Shown: positions 15,967 to 26,348 of the stretch, piece after piece | Layout of the letters: every line of letters starts with the position of its first letter | How positions within the stretch are numbered: the first letter of the stretch is position 1 | Assembly (NCBI GenBank): GCA_003249625.1 | Contig: QKII01000165.1 | Coordinates: 1 to 28,046, forward strand | Direction: 5' to 3' | Source: Propionivibrio sp. | Lineage (GTDB): Bacteria > Pseudomonadota > Gammaproteobacteria > Burkholderiales > Rhodocyclaceae | Length of the DNA: 28,046 nt | Position numbers and translations under genes: made by a program | The notes under the pieces: model-generated | What the model saw: the letters and a program-made list of their open reading frames with translations, nothing else | Told to the model about the DNA's origin: nothing | Databases searched by the model: none

Positions 15967-15982
15967 TTTACCAAGTTCTTAA

Positions 15983-17014
<1,032 letters not shown>

Positions 17015-17046
17015 TTCAGGTCAAGTCAGGAGTCTGCGGGGCGGGT

Positions 17047-17062
17047 GGCGTTTGAAAACGCC
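17047..17062 (+). terminator. Small hairpin after ilvC
   Basis: GGCGTT-TGAA-AACGCC is a perfect 6-base stem with a tetraloop, 32 bases after the ilvC stop. No T-tract follows, so it may only attenuate or stabilise the ilv transcript. The rest of the 17015-17114 gap is featureless and GC-rich. Confidence 0.3.
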
Positions 17063-17114
17063 GTCCGGGCCCCGTCCGGCTCAGTCTATTCCCCGCAACT
17101 TCCTGCTGCCTTAA

Positions 17115-17750
17115 ATGAACTATCCGCATCCGTTTATCGCTAGAGAAGGCTGGCCGTTCATCGCCGGCTCGTTGGTTCTTGCATTGATTGCTTCCGCTGC
17201 CGGATTCTGGTCGATGCCGTTCTGGTTGATCTTCATTTTCTGCCTGCAGTTTTTCCGTGATCCTGCGCGGGTGATTGCGGGGGGCGAAAAAAGCGTCCTT
17301 GCGCCTGCTGATGGCCGGATCGTGGTTGTCGAGGAAACTCAGGATCCCTATCTGAATCGCCGTGCGCTGAAAGTCAGCGTGTTCATGAACGTTTTCAATG
17401 TACATTCGAACCGCGCTCCGCTTGGAAGTGTGGTCGAGAACAAGTGGTATAACCCCGGACGTTTTCTGAACGCTGATCTCGACAAGGCATCTTTGGAGAA
17501 CGAGCGCTGCGCTTTGCATCTCAAGACGCGTGATGGTCAGGATGTGACTTGTGTACAGATCGCCGGCCTTATTGCACGCCGCATCCTTAATTACGTCGCC
17601 CCGGGAAAGACTCTGGCGGCCGGTGAGCGGTACGGTTTTATCCGTTTCGGTTCGCGCGTTGATCTCTATCTTCCGCTCGATGCTCAGATCAAGGTGGTGA
17701 TCGGCGAGAAAGTCTTCGCGTCGAGCAGTATTCTCGCCGAGTTGGCTTGA
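17115..17750 (+). CDS. psd: Phosphatidylserine decarboxylase proenzyme (short archaeal-type form)
   Basis: Pyruvoyl-dependent inner-membrane enzyme that converts phosphatidylserine to phosphatidylethanolamine. The protein has 211 residues, the compact form. N-terminal hydrophobic helices occupy about residues 14-46 ([31 protein letters not shown]). Conserved segments are [21 protein letters not shown] with the His, and RFGSR near the C-terminus, where self-cleavage between G179 and S180 would create the pyruvoyl group. ATG 17115 has no good Shine-Dalgarno sequence. The position after ilvC is conserved in many betaproteobacteria, but the pssA (phosphatidylserine synthase) gene that commonly follows there is missing here. 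Confidence 0.96.
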   Translation: MNYPHPFIAREGWPFIAGSLVLALIASAAGFWSMPFWLIFIFCLQFFRDPARVIAGGEKSVLAPADGRIVVVEETQDPYLNRRALKVSVFMNVFNVHSNRAPLGSVVENKWYNPGRFLNADLDKASLENERCALHLKTRDGQDVTCVQIAGLIARRILNYVAPGKTLAAGERYGFIRFGSRVDLYLPLDAQIKVVIGEKVFASSSILAELA

Positions 17751-17802
17751 TTTACGGTGTCGAGGCGCACGTGGCTGGCGATGCAGGCCAAGGAAACTCG
17801 CT

Positions 17803-18642
17803 TTGGACATGAGGCGCCAAGTGTCCCGTTTCAGATGTTTTGTTTCACGGATCTGGCATCGATTCGTTGCTGAGGACTTTGATCAGGTTTGCGGTAGCTT
17901 GGCGTTTACGACGCTTTTGTCGGTGGTCCCTCTGGTTGCAGTATTGCTCGGTGCGATGTCGGCGATGCCTTCCTTCCTGGTGATGGTCGATGAGATGGAA
18001 GGCGTTGTTCGCAACATGCTGCCGGAGCGCAGTGCCGGGCTGATCATCCAGCACATTCTCGCGTTCTCGCAGAAGGCGTTGAACGTGACTGTTGCTGGTC
18101 TTGTCGTGCTCGTGTTGTCCGCGTTTCTCCTTTTGCAGACTGTCGAGCGGGCGTTCAATCACGTCTGGCGTGTTCTGAGAAAGCGTTCCTGGTGGCGCCG
18201 CATCGGCTTGTACGGTGCGCTGATTATCTTGTGGCCCTTGGCGGTGGCGTATGTCGTTGCTGCCATTTCGTTCGCGGTGTCCCTGTCGTCGGGGCTGATT
18301 GTGGAACAGCTGTGGCTGCACAAACTTCTTTCAAAAGCAACCGGCGTGTTTGTCGCTGCCGTCTTTTTTGGCGGGCTCTATCTCGTCGTGCCAGCGAGGC
18401 GGGTTCGCCTGTTCGACGCGGTTGCGGGAGGCTTGTTTGCCTCGTTTGGCTTTCTGTTGATGCAGAAGGGGTTTGAGTTGTACTTGTCGTATTTCCCTTC
18501 GATCACACTGGTTTATGGCGCCTTCGCCACCGTGCCGATATTTCTCTTGTGGTTGTATCTGTCGTGGTCGATGGTGTTGCTCGGGGCCTTGGTCGCCGCG
18601 ACGCTTGCAGAATTCCGGTCCGCTGGAAACAAGTTGCCGTAA
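17803..18642 (+). CDS. YihY/BrkB family inner-membrane protein
   Basis: Integral membrane protein of the YihY/UPF0761 (BrkB) family, formerly misnamed ribonuclease BN; its true function is unsettled. The protein has 279 residues and about six membrane helices. Family marks are the N-terminal DQVCGSLAFTTLLSVVPLVAVLLG, a loop with VERAFNHVWRV, the segment VPARRVRLFDAVAGGLFA, and the C-terminal YGAFATVPIFLLWLYLSW. The soluble C-terminal extension found in some homologues is absent. Two starts are close: TTG 17803, with AAGGA at good distance, and ATG 17809, six bases later but with a long spacer. I give the TTG on ribosome-binding evidence with modest certainty. It is convergent with the following PilZ-like gene. 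Confidence 0.9.
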   Translation: MDMRRQVSRFRCFVSRIWHRFVAEDFDQVCGSLAFTTLLSVVPLVAVLLGAMSAMPSFLVMVDEMEGVVRNMLPERSAGLIIQHILAFSQKALNVTVAGLVVLVLSAFLLLQTVERAFNHVWRVLRKRSWWRRIGLYGALIILWPLAVAYVVAAISFAVSLSSGLIVEQLWLHKLLSKATGVFVAAVFFGGLYLVVPARRVRLFDAVAGGLFASFGFLLMQKGFELYLSYFPSITLVYGAFATVPIFLLWLYLSWSMVLLGALVAATLAEFRSAGNKLP

Positions 18643-18663
18643 ACCGAATTACAGGCTGACCGT

Positions 18664-20142
18664 CTATGCTGAGCCAATTCGGAACACCTCTATTTTGGCT
18701 GTTTGTTCGTCACGCTGGACGATGCGGATTTCGCGTACCGATATGTTGTCTCGTTCAACGATCAGGATGAGTGTGTTGTCAAGGTTTACTGGCGTTCCGC
18801 TTGGAAGCACCAGAGCATCGTGTTCATGCACGCTTGGTGTTGCCGGGAGAAACAGCGCGGCTTCTTGAAGAGGCTTCTCGTTCGATGACAAGGGGGCGAC
18901 TACTCGTGCCGGGAAGATGCGGGTGGCGAGTATCTGTAGCCCGAGTTCGAGGTGCTCTGGGTTGGCAGAGTGTTTCCAGCGGATCATGCAAAGCTGCCAG
19001 TTCTCGGTGCCGTCGATGCGCAGTGCGGCAACGTCGCCGGCTAGAATTGTGGTCGATTTCCCCGAAATGTGCATTGCCGCATAGCCGTCCGGGCTTTCGT
19101 TGGTGATCATCCAGCAGGATGAGGAGGGGTGTTTCGGTAGCGCTGAGTTGATCTGGCAGACGTTCTCTATTCCGAAGCACATTTCACCTCGGTAGTTCTG
19201 CCGTCGTCGCGGGAAACGCCGTTTCAGATGTGTGCCAAGGATGGTGACCGTTCTCCTCAGGACGTTTTTCCCCTCAGGAGTATTGGCAAAGTCTGGGAGT
19301 TTTAGCTCCCCGGCCGGTGTGCCCGTCTCAAGTTGAGAAAGTTGTTGTTGGATCGACTCAGCGAGGGCTGTGCCGGAGAAATATAGAACAGCGGATTCTG
19401 GAGGAGGAGGTGTGCGGGAGCATGATCTAGCCGGCATATCGCTTTCCGGGGAGATCCAAAAACAACTGGGGTCAGGTGGGCGTCCTTGGCCACTGATTTC
19501 GATCGCACTGGAACAGAGCCGAAAATACGAATGGAGAAAAGCGATTTCCGCAGGAGAGAAGCCGGCAGAGATGGAGTAGCCGAGCAGAACGGCGCTTAAG
19601 TAAACAGCGTCAGGAGAGAATTCGTGAATTGCAGGGTTGTCTTGTGGGGATGTGTCTTCCCGGGTTGACAGATACGTTTGATGAAGTTGGCGCCAAAGAC
19701 CTTTGGCGGTGCGACTTGATGTCAAAGAAGCGAGCAGGATGCGTTGAGCCGTCGTGTCGAGAATGCCGTTCAGAATACGCTTCCGGGAATTCGGTGACTT
19801 ACCGCTACCAATAGTGGTCTCGGGGAGAAGCCGGAGGAAACCTCCGCTCAGGGACTCCAGAAGCGACTGGAGTTGTCCTGCAATTTGCCGGTCAGCAAGT
19901 GGGGTGGTTCTTGCGGGAGGAATCAGCGACTGAGTGGATGACTCGGCAATCGAACGGCAGCGTGCCCAAATCGACTCGATGGCGGTGAGTTGCTGATCCA
20001 GTTCACGCTTGTGATTATCCAGCGACCGCAGGTCTTGTTGCAGTAATAAGACTTCCGTCGCAATACTGTCAAAAAAAGATCCCCTGGCAGCAGGTGCCAT
20101 TCCTGGGCTTGCGCTGTTCGTTTCGAGAGCCGACGCATTCAT
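18664..20142 (-). CDS. Large protein with a PilZ-like C-terminal region
   Basis: Protein of 492 residues that I do not recognise by name. Residues about 28-58 form a charged helical segment (LLLQQDLRSLDNHKREL). Residues 60-270 are helical and without a recognised motif. From about residue 305 there is an arginine-rich stretch (RRFPRRRQNYRGE) and then N348-E-S350-P-D-G353, which fits the [DN]xSxxG motif of PilZ domains that bind cyclic di-GMP; beta-rich segments such as AGDVAALRI and LELGLQILATR follow. About 100 residues then lie beyond the PilZ-like part. No signal peptide or membrane helix is seen. The frame stays open up to 20328, but that would cross the rpsP promoter, so ATG 20142 is preferred, without a clear Shine-Dalgarno sequence. 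Cyclic di-GMP binding is inference. Confidence 0.75.
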   Translation of the reverse strand: MNASALETNSASPGMAPAARGSFFDSIATEVLLLQQDLRSLDNHKRELDQQLTAIESIWARCRSIAESSTQSLIPPARTTPLADRQIAGQLQSLLESLSGGFLRLLPETTIGSGKSPNSRKRILNGILDTTAQRILLASLTSSRTAKGLWRQLHQTYLSTREDTSPQDNPAIHEFSPDAVYLSAVLLGYSISAGFSPAEIAFLHSYFRLCSSAIEISGQGRPPDPSCFWISPESDMPARSCSRTPPPPESAVLYFSGTALAESIQQQLSQLETGTPAGELKLPDFANTPEGKNVLRRTVTILGTHLKRRFPRRRQNYRGEMCFGIENVCQINSALPKHPSSSCWMITNESPDGYAAMHISGKSTTILAGDVAALRIDGTENWQLCMIRWKHSANPEHLELGLQILATRIFPARVVAPLSSNEKPLQEAALFLPATPSVHEHDALVLPSGTPVNLDNTLILIVERDNISVREIRIVQRDEQTAKIEVFRIGSA

Positions 20143-20257
20143 GGGGCAGGAAGACGATGAGTGGCAGGTTGATAAAAGTATATCGTGAAGCGTTTGTTCT
20201 TCGGCATTTGGATGGGGCGGAAGTGCAATCGGTCGCACTGCCTTGTTGAATATCGGC

Positions 20258-20285
20258 TTGTTTTTTCTTGCTTTCTGGTTATAAT
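20258..20285 (+). promoter_or_regulatory. rpsP: Promoter of the rpsP-rimM-trmD-rplS operon
   Basis: A consensus TATAAT (20280-20285) lies 32 bases before the rpsP ATG, with TTGTTT (20258-20263) 16 bases upstream and a T-rich spacer. It is the only strong promoter-like sequence in the 20143-20317 gap and sits directly in front of a highly expressed ribosomal operon. Confidence 0.65.
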
Positions 20286-20317
20286 CTCGCTCTTTTTCTG
20301 AATTCGGAAGAAAACCT

Positions 20318-20578
20318 ATGGTAGTCATTCGTCTTGCTCGTGGTGGCGCTAAGAAGCGCCCGTTTTACAACTTGGTCGTCGCCGACTCGCGTACGCGTCG
20401 TGACGGGCGCTTCATTGAGCGCATCGGATTTTATAATCCGATGGCCGCTGCTAACGAAGAAGGTTTGCGCGTTGCCGCTGACCGTTTGAGCTATTGGCAG
20501 CAGCAAGGTGCACAACTGTCGCCGACCGTTGCACGTCTGGTCAAGCAACAAGCATCCGCAGTAAAAGCTGCTGCCTGA
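20318..20578 (+). CDS. rpsP: 30S ribosomal protein S16
   Basis: Component of the small ribosomal subunit that binds 16S rRNA and helps its assembly. The protein has 86 residues with the family N-terminus [19 protein letters not shown] and the segments [12 protein letters not shown] and [15 protein letters not shown] is placed eight to nine bases before the ATG. It is the first gene of the classic rpsP-rimM-trmD-rplS order, with rimM four bases after its stop. Confidence 0.98.
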   Translation: MVVIRLARGGAKKRPFYNLVVADSRTRRDGRFIERIGFYNPMAAANEEGLRVAADRLSYWQQQGAQLSPTVARLVKQQASAVKAAA

Positions 20579-20582
20579 TCTG

Positions 20583-21128
20583 TTGACTGAAGTTCCTGTC
20601 GTTTCGCCGAGCGGGGACGAGTTCATCGTTCTCGGAAAAATCGTCGATGCGTACGGGCTGCACGGAGCGGTCAAGGTTCATCTCTTCGCGGATGATCCGG
20701 CACGGATCGCAAAAATGCGGCACTGGTGGATTGGCGCAGAAAACGATCCATCGGAGCGTTGGTCTCGGGTCAAGGTTCGCAGATGCAAGGTGCAGTCCGG
20801 CGTTTTGCAGGCTTCGCTCGAAGGATATTCCGACCGCACAGCAGCTGAGGCCGTTTGCGGGAAGTTCGTCGGGGCGCCGCGCTCAGAGTTGCCCGCGACG
20901 GATCCGGATGAGTACTACTGGGCCGATTTGGTCGGGCTTGAAGTGGTCAATACGCAGGGAACGACGTTGGGACGGGTTCTTGGACTGATTGAGACGCCAG
21001 CGAACGATGTGATGCGTGTCGGTGTGGCAGGGGAACGTGAACAACTTCTTCCGTTCGTTGCCGCGGTGGTTCTGGACGTCGATATTCAGGCCGGTTGCGT
21101 GCGTGTTGATTGGGAGAAGGATTGGTAA
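20583..21128 (+). CDS. rimM: Ribosome maturation factor RimM
   Basis: Assembly factor for the head of the 30S subunit that binds protein S19 and acts in late 16S processing. The protein has 181 residues. The N-terminal RimM barrel begins at [20 protein letters not shown], and the C-terminal PRC-barrel includes [26 protein letters not shown] and the segment [15 protein letters not shown]. The start is a TTG at 20583; no ATG or GTG lies in the right place and no Shine-Dalgarno sequence is visible, so translation may depend on coupling to rpsP, whose stop is only four bases away. The 3' end borders the trmD start. Confidence 0.94.
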   Translation: MTEVPVVSPSGDEFIVLGKIVDAYGLHGAVKVHLFADDPARIAKMRHWWIGAENDPSERWSRVKVRRCKVQSGVLQASLEGYSDRTAAEAVCGKFVGAPRSELPATDPDEYYWADLVGLEVVNTQGTTLGRVLGLIETPANDVMRVGVAGEREQLLPFVAAVVLDVDIQAGCVRVDWEKDW

Positions 21129-21139
21129 AGGGGCGCGAG

Positions 21140-21928
21140 GTGCCTGGCGTTGGGGGAAAGCCCTTCGTTGCCGATGTCGTAACGTTGTTTCCCGAAATGT
21201 TCGTCGCATTGACGCAATCGGGTGTGACGAGGCGGGCGCAGGAGGAAGGTCGCTGGAATCTGGCCTGTACCAATCCGCGCGATTTTTCGACGGACAACCA
21301 CCGGACGGTTGATGACCGGCCCTATGGTGGCGGGCCTGGGATGGTAATGATGCCCGGGCCGCTGGAGGCAGCGATTTCTGCGGCCAAGGCGCGTCAGCTG
21401 TCGGATGGCGTGGTAGGAAGTTGGGTTGTCTATCTTTCCCCGCAGGGGAAGCCGCTGACTCATCAGCGTGTTATGGAACTGGTGGACGATGTGGCGGGCG
21501 GCAGGGGGTTGGTTTTGCTTTGCGGCCGTTATGAAGGAGTCGACGAGCGGTTGATCGAACGCTGCGTCGATGAGGAAATTTCGATCGGGGATTTCGTGCT
21601 CTCGGGCGGTGAAGTCCCTGCGATGGCGTTGCTGGATGCCATCGTCAGGCAGTTGCCCGGCGTGCTCAACGACGCCGAGTCGGCAACACAAGATTCGTTT
21701 GTTGCGGGCTTGTTGGATTGCCCGCACTATACGCGGCCGGAGGTTTACGAAGGCCTGCGGGTGCCGGACGTGTTGATGTCCGGGCATCACGAAGCAATCC
21801 GCCGTTGGCGCCTGATGCAGGCGCTGGGGCGGACGAGGCAGCGGCGTCCGGAGCTGTTGGACGGACGGAAGCTGTCGAAAGAGGAAACGCAACTCCTGGC
21901 GCAGTATCAGGAGCAATGCGGTCAGTAA
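21140..21928 (+). CDS. trmD: tRNA (guanine-N1-)-methyltransferase
   Basis: SPOUT-class enzyme that makes m1G37 next to the anticodon and so prevents frameshifting. The protein has 262 residues from the chosen start. The N-terminal segment is VVTLFPEMF; the knot contains [11 protein letters not shown] near residue 60, then [10 protein letters not shown] from residue 129 and [11 protein letters not shown], which form the SAM site and dimer interface. The C-terminal helical domain has [19 protein letters not shown]. The GTG at 21140 is preferred because AAGGGG lies at proper spacing; TTG codons at 21110 and 21122 would overlap rimM. The frame and function are certain, the first few residues less so. 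Confidence 0.96.
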   Translation: MPGVGGKPFVADVVTLFPEMFVALTQSGVTRRAQEEGRWNLACTNPRDFSTDNHRTVDDRPYGGGPGMVMMPGPLEAAISAAKARQLSDGVVGSWVVYLSPQGKPLTHQRVMELVDDVAGGRGLVLLCGRYEGVDERLIERCVDEEISIGDFVLSGGEVPAMALLDAIVRQLPGVLNDAESATQDSFVAGLLDCPHYTRPEVYEGLRVPDVLMSGHHEAIRRWRLMQALGRTRQRRPELLDGRKLSKEETQLLAQYQEQCGQ

Positions 21929-21947
21929 ACTAAAAAGGAGTTTCACA

Positions 21948-22322
21948 ATGAATCTGATAGCGCAACTCGAGCAGGAAGAAATTGCCCGTCTGGGCAAAAC
22001 CATCCCGGAATTCGCCCCGGGTGATACGGTCATCGTTCAGGTGAAGGTCAAGGAAGGCTCGCGTGAGCGTCTCCAGGCCTACGAAGGCGTGGTGATTGCC
22101 AAGCGTAACCGTGGTCTCAATTCGAGCTTCATCGTGCGCAAGATTTCGTCTGGTGAAGGCGTTGAGCGGACCTTCCAGACCTACTCGCCGCTGGTCGCCT
22201 CAATCGAGGTGAAGCGTCGCGGTGATGTGCGTCGTGCCAAGCTGTACTATCTGCGCGAGCGTTCAGGCAAGTCGGCGCGCATCAAGGAAAAGCTGTCGCA
22301 CAAGCCGAAGGCAAGCGCGTAA
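21948..22322 (+). CDS. rplS: 50S ribosomal protein L19
   Basis: Large-subunit protein at the interface between the subunits. The protein has 124 residues, with the family segments [43 protein letters not shown] and [10 protein letters not shown], and a basic C-terminal end. AAAAAGGAG precedes the ATG at ideal spacing, the strongest ribosome-binding site in the window. It is the last gene of its operon and is followed 28 bases later by a perfect terminator hairpin. Confidence 0.98.
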   Translation: MNLIAQLEQEEIARLGKTIPEFAPGDTVIVQVKVKEGSRERLQAYEGVVIAKRNRGLNSSFIVRKISSGEGVERTFQTYSPLVASIEVKRRGDVRRAKLYYLRERSGKSARIKEKLSHKPKASA

Positions 22323-22350
22323 CAAGCGTTTTTTCGCCAGACGACAAAGA

Positions 22351-22386
22351 AAAACGGGGCGGCATCATGGGATGCCGCCCCGTTTT
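22351..22386. terminator. Bidirectional intrinsic terminator between rplS and folE2
   Basis: Perfect 16-base stem, AAAACGGGGCGGCATC paired with GATGCCGCCCCGTTTT, around an ATGG loop. The A-rich left arm and T-rich right arm give a U-tract in both directions, so it serves both the plus-strand rpsP operon and the convergent folE2 operon. Confidence 0.93.
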
Positions 22387-22401
22387 GCGTTCCGGGCCTG
22401 C

Positions 22402-23223
22402 TCAGTGCCCAGTCTTTTCTGAAGCGTGTTTTGCTTTCTCGATCAGCGCGTACGCCGAGTGGTTGTGGATCGATTCGAAATTTTCCGACTCGACGACGTA
22501 TGCGGCGATACGATCTTCCGCGTTGAGTCTCGCCGCAACGTCACGCACCATGTCCTCGACGAATTTCGGATTGTCGTAGGCGCGCTCGGTAACGTATTTC
22601 TCGTCGGGGCGCTTGAGTAGTCCGAAGAGCTCACACGACGCTTCGCTCTCTACGAGTTGGACGATCTCTTCGATCCACACGTGTTTGAGGATCCTGGCGG
22701 TAACGGTTACGTGTGAACGCTGGTTGTGCGCGCCACGTTCCGAAATTTTCTTCGAACACGGACAGAGGCTGGTGACCGGAACTACGACCTTTATCGTCGA
22801 GGCTATCTCGCCGTGGCAGATTTCACCTATCAGCGTTACGTCGTAGTCGATCAAACTCTGAACGCCGGAAACGGGCGCTGCCTTGTTGATGAAGTACGGG
22901 AAATTCATCTCGATGTGCCCTGTCTCGGCTTCGAGCTTGCGCACCATCTCGCGCAGCATCACAGGGAAGTTCTCTACAGAGATCTCGCGTTCGTGGCTGT
23001 TCAGTATCTCCACAAAGCGGGACATGTGCGTGCCTTTGAAATTGTGCGGCAGGCCAACGTACATGTTGAATACGGCAATGGTGTGTTGGACGCCGCCAGT
23101 ACGGTCGAGTACCTTTACCGGATGGCGGATCGATTTGATGCCGACGCGATTGATCGCCAGGCGGCGGGTGTCCGCGAGGCCTTGAACGTCCTCCATCGCA
23201 GCGGCATGGTGTTTCTCTTTCAT
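22402..23223 (-). CDS. folE2: GTP cyclohydrolase FolE2 (type IB)
   Basis: Converts GTP to dihydroneopterin triphosphate, the first step of tetrahydrofolate (and queuosine-type) synthesis; this form can use metals other than zinc. The protein has 273 residues. Family features are [14 protein letters not shown], the conserved N-terminal histidine-rich segments [12 protein letters not shown] and SHERE, the metal-site LCPCSKKIS with C154 and C156 and H166 in GAHNQRSH, and the C-terminal [12 protein letters not shown]. The ATG at 23223 overlaps the dxs stop as ATGA, so it is translationally coupled to dxs. FolE2 is Zur-regulated in some bacteria, but here no separate promoter is evident and it would follow the isoprenoid operon. 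The stop lies 16 bases from the shared terminator. Confidence 0.96.
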   Translation of the reverse strand: MKEKHHAAAMEDVQGLADTRRLAINRVGIKSIRHPVKVLDRTGGVQHTIAVFNMYVGLPHNFKGTHMSRFVEILNSHEREISVENFPVMLREMVRKLEAETGHIEMNFPYFINKAAPVSGVQSLIDYDVTLIGEICHGEIASTIKVVVPVTSLCPCSKKISERGAHNQRSHVTVTARILKHVWIEEIVQLVESEASCELFGLLKRPDEKYVTERAYDNPKFVEDMVRDVAARLNAEDRIAAYVVESENFESIHNHSAYALIEKAKHASEKTGH

Positions 23224-25076
23224 TGTTTGTCCTGATAGGTCCGGGCTGTCTGGATAATGCCTGCTTTGTCGAGTCCGGCTTCGGCAAGCAGGCGGAATTG
23301 GTCGCCGTGATCGATGAAGCGGTCCGGGAGCCCCATTCTCGCGAGGCGTGTCGTACTTCCCGCTTCATGCAGGACCCGAGCGACTTCCGAGCCGGCGCCA
23401 CCGATCACCATGTTCTCTTCGATGCTGATAAGCAGGGAATGTTCCTTGGCAAGTTCGAGGATCAGTTCGCGGTCGATCGGCTTGACGAAACGCATGTTCG
23501 CGACCGTTGCATCGATCTCTTCTGCGGCTTGCAAAGCCGGGCCGAGCATGCTGCCGAAGGCTAGCAGCGCGATGTTTTTGCCGCGTCGCCGGATTTCGCC
23601 CTTGCCTATCGGCAGATCGGTTAGTGCGGGTTCCGTCGGAACGCCCGGGCCTGTGCCTCGCGGATAGCGTACGACACATGGGCCGTTGCTGCGCAGCGCT
23701 GTCGTCAGCATCCGGCGGCATTCCTCCTCGTCGCTCGGTGTCATGACGACCATGTTTGGAATGCAAGTGACGTAGGAGAGGTCGAAGGTGCCGTGATGCG
23801 TCGGACCGTCGGCACCGACGAGTCCGCCGCGATCGAGTGCGAAGACCACGGGAAGATTCTGCAGCGCAACGTCGTGCAGCAACTGGTCGTAACCACGCTG
23901 GAGAAAGGTCGAGTAAATGGCGACGACCGGACGCATGCCCTCGCAGGCGAGACCCGCGGCAAACGTGACGGCGTGCTGTTCTGCAATACCGACATCGAAA
24001 TAGCGCTCAGGGTAACGTTCTGCGAAGTCCATCATTCCAGAGCCCTCGCCCATCGCCGGGGTAATCGCCACCAGTTTTGGCTCGACGCTGGCCATGTCAC
24101 ACAGCCACTGACCGAAAATTTGCGTGTAGGTCGGCTTGCCGCCAGTCTTGCCGCCTTCAATGCCGATGTCCGGCTGAAATTTCGAGACGCCATGGTAAAG
24201 AATGGGGTCGGCCTCTGCCAGCTTGTAGCCTTGCCCCTTACGCGTGATGACGTGGAGGAATTGCGGCCCTTTGAGCTTTTGTAGATTCTGCAGCGTTGGA
24301 ATAAGTGAATCCAGATCGTGGCCGTCGATCGGACCGATGTAATTGAACCCGAGTTCCTCGAAAAGGGTGCCCGGCGTTAGCATGCCCTTGACGTGTTCCT
24401 CGACCCGGTTGGCGAATTCGAGCAGTGATGGTGAGACGCCGAGTACTTTTTCGCCGGCACGGCGCGCCGCGTTGAACGCGCTGCCAGAGAGAATGCGGGC
24501 GAGATACTTGTTCAGCGCTCCGACAGGTGGCGAAATCGACATGTCGTTGTCGTTGAGGATGACAAGCATGTTCGCATCTGCGACGCCCCCGTTATTTAAC
24601 GCTTCGAAGGCTTGGCCAGCTGACATCGCACCGTCACCGATGATGGCGACAGTGCGACGGTCGTCGCCGTTGAGCTTGGACGCCGAGGCCATGCCGAGGG
24701 CGGCGGATATCGATGTTGATGAATGGCCGACGCCGAATGTGTCGTACGGGCTCTCGTTGCGCTTGGGGAATCCCGAGACGCCGCCGTGGGTCCGCAGCTT
24801 GGCCATGCCTGCACGACGGCCGGTGAGGATTTTGTGCGCATAGGTTTGATGCCCCACATCCCAGACCAGGCGGTCCCTCGGTGTGTCGAAAACATAGTGC
24901 AGTGCTATCGTCAGTTCCACTGTTCCGAGATTGGAGGAAAAGTGCCCGCCAGTCCTTGAAACGGATTCGACGAGGAAGTTGCGCAGTTCCTCGGCCAGCT
25001 CTGGCAACTGTTTGCGGTCCAGCGCGCGCAGGTCGGACGGGTCGCTGATGGTGTCGAGCAGAGGATATGTATTCAT
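23220..25076 (-). CDS. dxs: 1-deoxy-D-xylulose-5-phosphate synthase
   Basis: ThDP-dependent enzyme joining pyruvate and glyceraldehyde 3-phosphate to DXP, the entry step of the MEP isoprenoid pathway and a precursor for thiamine and pyridoxal. The protein has 618 residues, the usual length. Key parts are GGHFSSNLG with H45, [10 protein letters not shown] with H76, the ThDP motif G147-D-G149 continuing to [14 protein letters not shown], the catalytic-glutamate region [17 protein letters not shown], and the RYPRG and [10 protein letters not shown] segments near the end. The ATG at 25076 gives the family start. It lies 57 bases downstream of ispA, with no terminator in between, and overlaps folE2. 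Confidence 0.98.
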   Translation of the reverse strand: MNTYPLLDTISDPSDLRALDRKQLPELAEELRNFLVESVSRTGGHFSSNLGTVELTIALHYVFDTPRDRLVWDVGHQTYAHKILTGRRAGMAKLRTHGGVSGFPKRNESPYDTFGVGHSSTSISAALGMASASKLNGDDRRTVAIIGDGAMSAGQAFEALNNGGVADANMLVILNDNDMSISPPVGALNKYLARILSGSAFNAARRAGEKVLGVSPSLLEFANRVEEHVKGMLTPGTLFEELGFNYIGPIDGHDLDSLIPTLQNLQKLKGPQFLHVITRKGQGYKLAEADPILYHGVSKFQPDIGIEGGKTGGKPTYTQIFGQWLCDMASVEPKLVAITPAMGEGSGMMDFAERYPERYFDVGIAEQHAVTFAAGLACEGMRPVVAIYSTFLQRGYDQLLHDVALQNLPVVFALDRGGLVGADGPTHHGTFDLSYVTCIPNMVVMTPSDEEECRRMLTTALRSNGPCVVRYPRGTGPGVPTEPALTDLPIGKGEIRRRGKNIALLAFGSMLGPALQAAEEIDATVANMRFVKPIDRELILELAKEHSLLISIEENMVIGGAGSEVARVLHEAGSTTRLARMGLPDRFIDHGDQFRLLAEAGLDKAGIIQTARTYQDKQ

Positions 25077-25133
25077 GACGTGTCGTGATCCGGCGTGATG
25101 GGGCGACCGCGCGTCCCTCGAGACGGTTCCCTT

Positions 25134-26051
25134 TCAGAACTTACGATGGGCGATAAAGTCGCATATTGCAACCAGGCGGCGAGCCCGGTCTCCGAACGTG
25201 CCGAGTGCCTCCAAGGCCTGTGTTCGGAGTTCGTCAGCAAAATCTCGCGCTTGTTCCAGACCCATCAACCCGACATAGGTAGGTTTGTCGGATGCCGAGT
25301 CCTTTCCGGCGGTTTTACCCAGCGTGGCGGTGCTGGCCGTGCAGTCGAGGATGTCGTCGACGACCTGGAAGAGCAGCCCTGCACGTTTGGAGAAGCGATC
25401 AAGAGCGTTTCGTTCCATTTCAGAGAGCGGGGCGCCGCAGAGTGCGCCGAGCATCACAGCCGCGCGGATAAGAGCGCCGGTCTTCAGAGCGTGCATGAGT
25501 TCGAGTTCGGGCAACTCGAGTTCGCGCCCTACAGCATCAAGATCGATGGCCTGACCTCCGGCCATGCCGAGCGAACCGCTGGCATGTGTCAGCAGACGGA
25601 TCATTTCGATTTGCACGCTAGCTTCGCCGAGGTTTTCGCGGGCGAGCAATTCGAAGGCCAGTGGCTGCAGGCTGTCGCCGACGAGCAGGGCGGTGGCCTC
25701 GCCGAACTCGACGTGGCAGGTCGGGCGTCCGCGCCGCAGGATGTCGTTGTCCATGCAGGGCAGATCGTCATGCACGAGCGAGTAGGCGTGGATCATCTCG
25801 ACGGCACAGGAGACGACTTCGAGCTTCTCCGGTGTTGCGTCGGTCAATTCTCCAGCGGCGAACGCCAGCAACGGACGGACACGTTTTCCGCCATTGAGGC
25901 ATGAATAGCGCATGGCCTGATGCAGGCGCGCCGGAATGGCTTCTTCGGGTGGCAGAAAACGCGCAAGCGCCGTCTCGATCCTGCCTTGGACAAGAGCCAT
26001 CCAGTCGATGAAAGAAGGGCTGTTTTCAGCCGAAGGGCTGGTTGTGTTCAT
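25134..26051 (-). CDS. ispA: Farnesyl diphosphate synthase (short-chain polyprenyl synthase)
   Basis: Condenses dimethylallyl and isopentenyl diphosphates to geranyl and then farnesyl diphosphate, the precursor of undecaprenyl phosphate and ubiquinone side chains. The protein has 305 residues. The first aspartate-rich motif is D95-D-L-P-C-M-D101 in LVHDDLPCMDND, with the two-residue insertion of bacterial FPP synthases; the second is D232-D-I-L-D236. NGGKRVRP near residue 53 binds the diphosphate. The start overlaps the xseB stop as ATGA. The order xseB-ispA-dxs is widespread in Proteobacteria and places two MEP/isoprenoid steps together. Confidence 0.97.
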   Translation of the reverse strand: MNTTSPSAENSPSFIDWMALVQGRIETALARFLPPEEAIPARLHQAMRYSCLNGGKRVRPLLAFAAGELTDATPEKLEVVSCAVEMIHAYSLVHDDLPCMDNDILRRGRPTCHVEFGEATALLVGDSLQPLAFELLARENLGEASVQIEMIRLLTHASGSLGMAGGQAIDLDAVGRELELPELELMHALKTGALIRAAVMLGALCGAPLSEMERNALDRFSKRAGLLFQVVDDILDCTASTATLGKTAGKDSASDKPTYVGLMGLEQARDFADELRTQALEALGTFGDRARRLVAICDFIAHRKF

Positions 26052-26323
26052 CGAGCGTCCCCGTTCAATGGGTCGAAATCACGCAACACGCCGTTGTCGA
26101 GAATCTGAATCTTGCGTTCGGCGTCGTTGAGTTGATGCTGGCAATGCGCGAGCAAAGCACTTCCTCGGCGGTAAGCCGCGATAGAGTCTTCCAGCGACAG
26201 GCTGCCTCCCTCCATGCTCTGCACGATAGCCTCAAGTTCCGCGAGCGCTGCCTCGAATTTCATGTCCTCGGCGACTTGCGGCGCCTGGTCGGCGTTCAGA
26301 TCGTTTGCTTGTGGTCTGGCCAT
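26048..26323 (-). CDS. xseB: Exodeoxyribonuclease VII small subunit
   Basis: Small subunit of exonuclease VII, which degrades single-stranded DNA to acid-soluble oligonucleotides with XseA. The protein has 91 residues. The family core is FEAALAELEAIVQSMEGG followed by SLEDSIAAYRRGSALLAHCQ and a helical LNDAERKI segment. About 20 polar residues precede it, slightly longer than in many relatives. The ATG at 26323 is preceded by a candidate promoter and this is the first gene of the operon; its stop overlaps the ispA ATG. Confidence 0.95.
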   Translation of the reverse strand: MARPQANDLNADQAPQVAEDMKFEAALAELEAIVQSMEGGSLSLEDSIAAYRRGSALLAHCQHQLNDAERKIQILDNGVLRDFDPLNGDAR

Positions 26324-26348
26324 TGTTGGAAAGCGACTAAAACATTGA

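Noticed and set aside
20143..20328. N-terminal extension of 62 residues for the PilZ-like protein
   Set aside because: It would start inside rpsP on the other strand and cover the rpsP promoter; its residues look like translated non-coding DNA.
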